Assembly (NCBI GenBank): GCA_027483425.1
Contig: JAIXUR010000487.1
Span: 1-6,236, forward strand
Direction: 5' to 3'
From: Cyanobacteriota bacterium
Lineage (GTDB): Bacteria > Cyanobacteriota > Cyanobacteriia > Phormidesmidales > Phormidesmidaceae
DNA length: 6,236 nt
Positions 5,936 through 6,236 of the stretch are shown here, in pieces. The translations under genes and the position numbers were made by a program. The notes beneath the pieces are model-generated. The model saw only the letters and a program-made list of their open reading frames with translations, did not search any database and was not told the origin of the DNA. The first letter of the stretch is position 1; every line of letters begins with the position of its first letter.

Positions 5936-5941
5936 TGAATC

Positions 5942-5971
5942 CCTATCTGTAACGCTCCTATTTGTAACGCT
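5942..5971. repeat. Tandem 15-bp direct repeat upstream of birA
   Basis: CCTATCTGTAACGCT (5942-5956) is followed directly by CCTATTTGTAACGCT (5957-5971), differing at one base. A degenerate third copy (about 9 of 15 matches) may start at 5928, and AGCGT at 5919-5923 is inverted relative to the ACGCT of the repeats. The array ends 21 bp before the birA GTG. It may be a regulator site in tandem or a slippage duplication in the leader. Confidence 0.85.
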
Positions 5972-5992
5972 ATATCCCAGGATTAGTATTTG

Positions 5993-6236
5993 GTGAATTT
6001 AGATCGACTACGACAAGCCGTTCTGCTTCCCCCCGAAACCCTCGGAGTCCTGCCCAGCTATCGGGCCCTGCGACCACAGTTTCACCTGCACTGGGTCGAC
6101 CAGATTGACTCCACCAACCATGAATTGGCAAAAATGATGGCCGCTGGGGCACCGGCGGGCACCGTGGTGATCGCCGACACCCAGTGGGGCGGGCGGGGGC
6201 AGTGGGGGCGGCAGTGGCAGTCTCCGGCGGGAGGGC
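5993..6236 (+). CDS. birA: Biotin--[acetyl-CoA-carboxylase] ligase, N-terminal part, 3' end outside window
   Basis: The first 81 codons are visible. The protein would attach biotin to the carboxyl-carrier subunit (AccB) of acetyl-CoA carboxylase in the cytoplasm, via biotinyl-5'-AMP. Signatures are IDSTNHELAK at 38-47 (STN contacts biotin in the family), GAPAGTVVIADTQ at 52-64, and the glycine-rich loop GGRGQWGRQWQSPAGG at 66-81, equivalent to GRGRRGRKW of E. coli BirA. Only about 39 residues precede STN, against about 88 in E. coli, so the N-terminal helix-turn-helix is absent and this is a monofunctional ligase, not a repressor. An in-frame TAG at 5984-5986 restricts the start to TTG 5990 or GTG 5993. 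AGGA at 5979-5982 lies 7 or 10 nt upstream respectively. I prefer GTG, but TTG is possible. No ATG lies before the conserved core. Confidence 0.9.
   Translation, partial: MNLDRLRQAVLLPPETLGVLPSYRALRPQFHLHWVDQIDSTNHELAKMMAAGAPAGTVVIADTQWGGRGQWGRQWQSPAGG

Larger units (their letters stand above)
5631..5989. other. Intergenic region between pgeF and birA, no convincing gene
   Basis: This ~360-bp stretch separates two divergent genes and should hold both promoters. On the minus strand TATAGG/TAGGAT (within 5661-5673) could be a -10 for pgeF, without a clear -35. Several short inverted repeats occur: CAGGT at 5752-5756 with ACCTG at 5771-5775, CCTGC at 5823-5827 with GCAGG at 5837-5841, and GCCCGGGC at 5885-5892. 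A 62-codon minus-strand frame (5680-5868) has no family resemblance I can name, no good start signal and an unusual composition, so I do not call it. A structured RNA, a long 5' leader, or a decayed mobile-element fragment are all possible. The region does not match a tRNA, tmRNA, RNase P RNA or SRP RNA signature. Confidence 0.6.

Overview
The window looks like cyanobacterial chromosome. It is GC-rich and carries seven copies of the octamer GCGATCGC (the HIP1 palindrome typical of many cyanobacterial genomes). All recognisable proteins belong to families common in cyanobacteria. A filamentous or Leptolyngbya/Nodosilinea-like lineage would fit, but that rank is a guess. I see no rRNA, tRNA, CRISPR array, intact insertion sequence or phage gene.

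Layout. (1) Positions 2-955 are the C-terminal ~317 codons of a PhoX-type alkaline phosphatase. The stop codon lies inside a perfect 18-bp inverted repeat, which is followed by a separate terminator hairpin with a T-run (992-1024). (2) Positions ~1030-1137 are a compact leader with a 9-bp dyad, a candidate -10 box and a hairpin over the only visible ribosome-binding sequence. (3) Positions 1138-4828 hold a probable three-gene plus-strand operon: a DUF318/ArsP_1-like permease with a CECG motif, a TIGR03943/DUF1980 membrane protein with a Cys-Cys motif, and, 2 nt downstream, an N-terminally anchored protein with an Ig-like domain, probable beta-propeller segments and an Ala/Pro/Ser/Glu-rich tail. 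(4) Positions 4833-5630, minus strand, are pgeF (YfiH family), tail-to-tail with the operon and only 4 bp away. (5) Positions 5631-5989 are a ~360-bp gap with small inverted repeats and, at its end, a tandem 15-bp repeat. (6) Positions 5993-6236 are the 5' part of birA (biotin-protein ligase), running off the window.

How the genes relate. The permease and the TIGR03943 protein are a known recurring pair with no firmly established substrate. The paired cysteine motifs suggest metal, metalloid or thiol chemistry at the envelope. The anchored third protein is the least known member and may be an accessory on the outer face of the membrane. phoX (extracytoplasmic phosphate scavenging), pgeF (removal of mis-incorporated residues from peptidoglycan precursors, or nucleoside metabolism) and birA (biotinylation of acetyl-CoA carboxylase) appear to be unrelated housekeeping or nutrient genes. 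The best candidate for an undescribed system is the three-gene envelope operon together with its structured leader.
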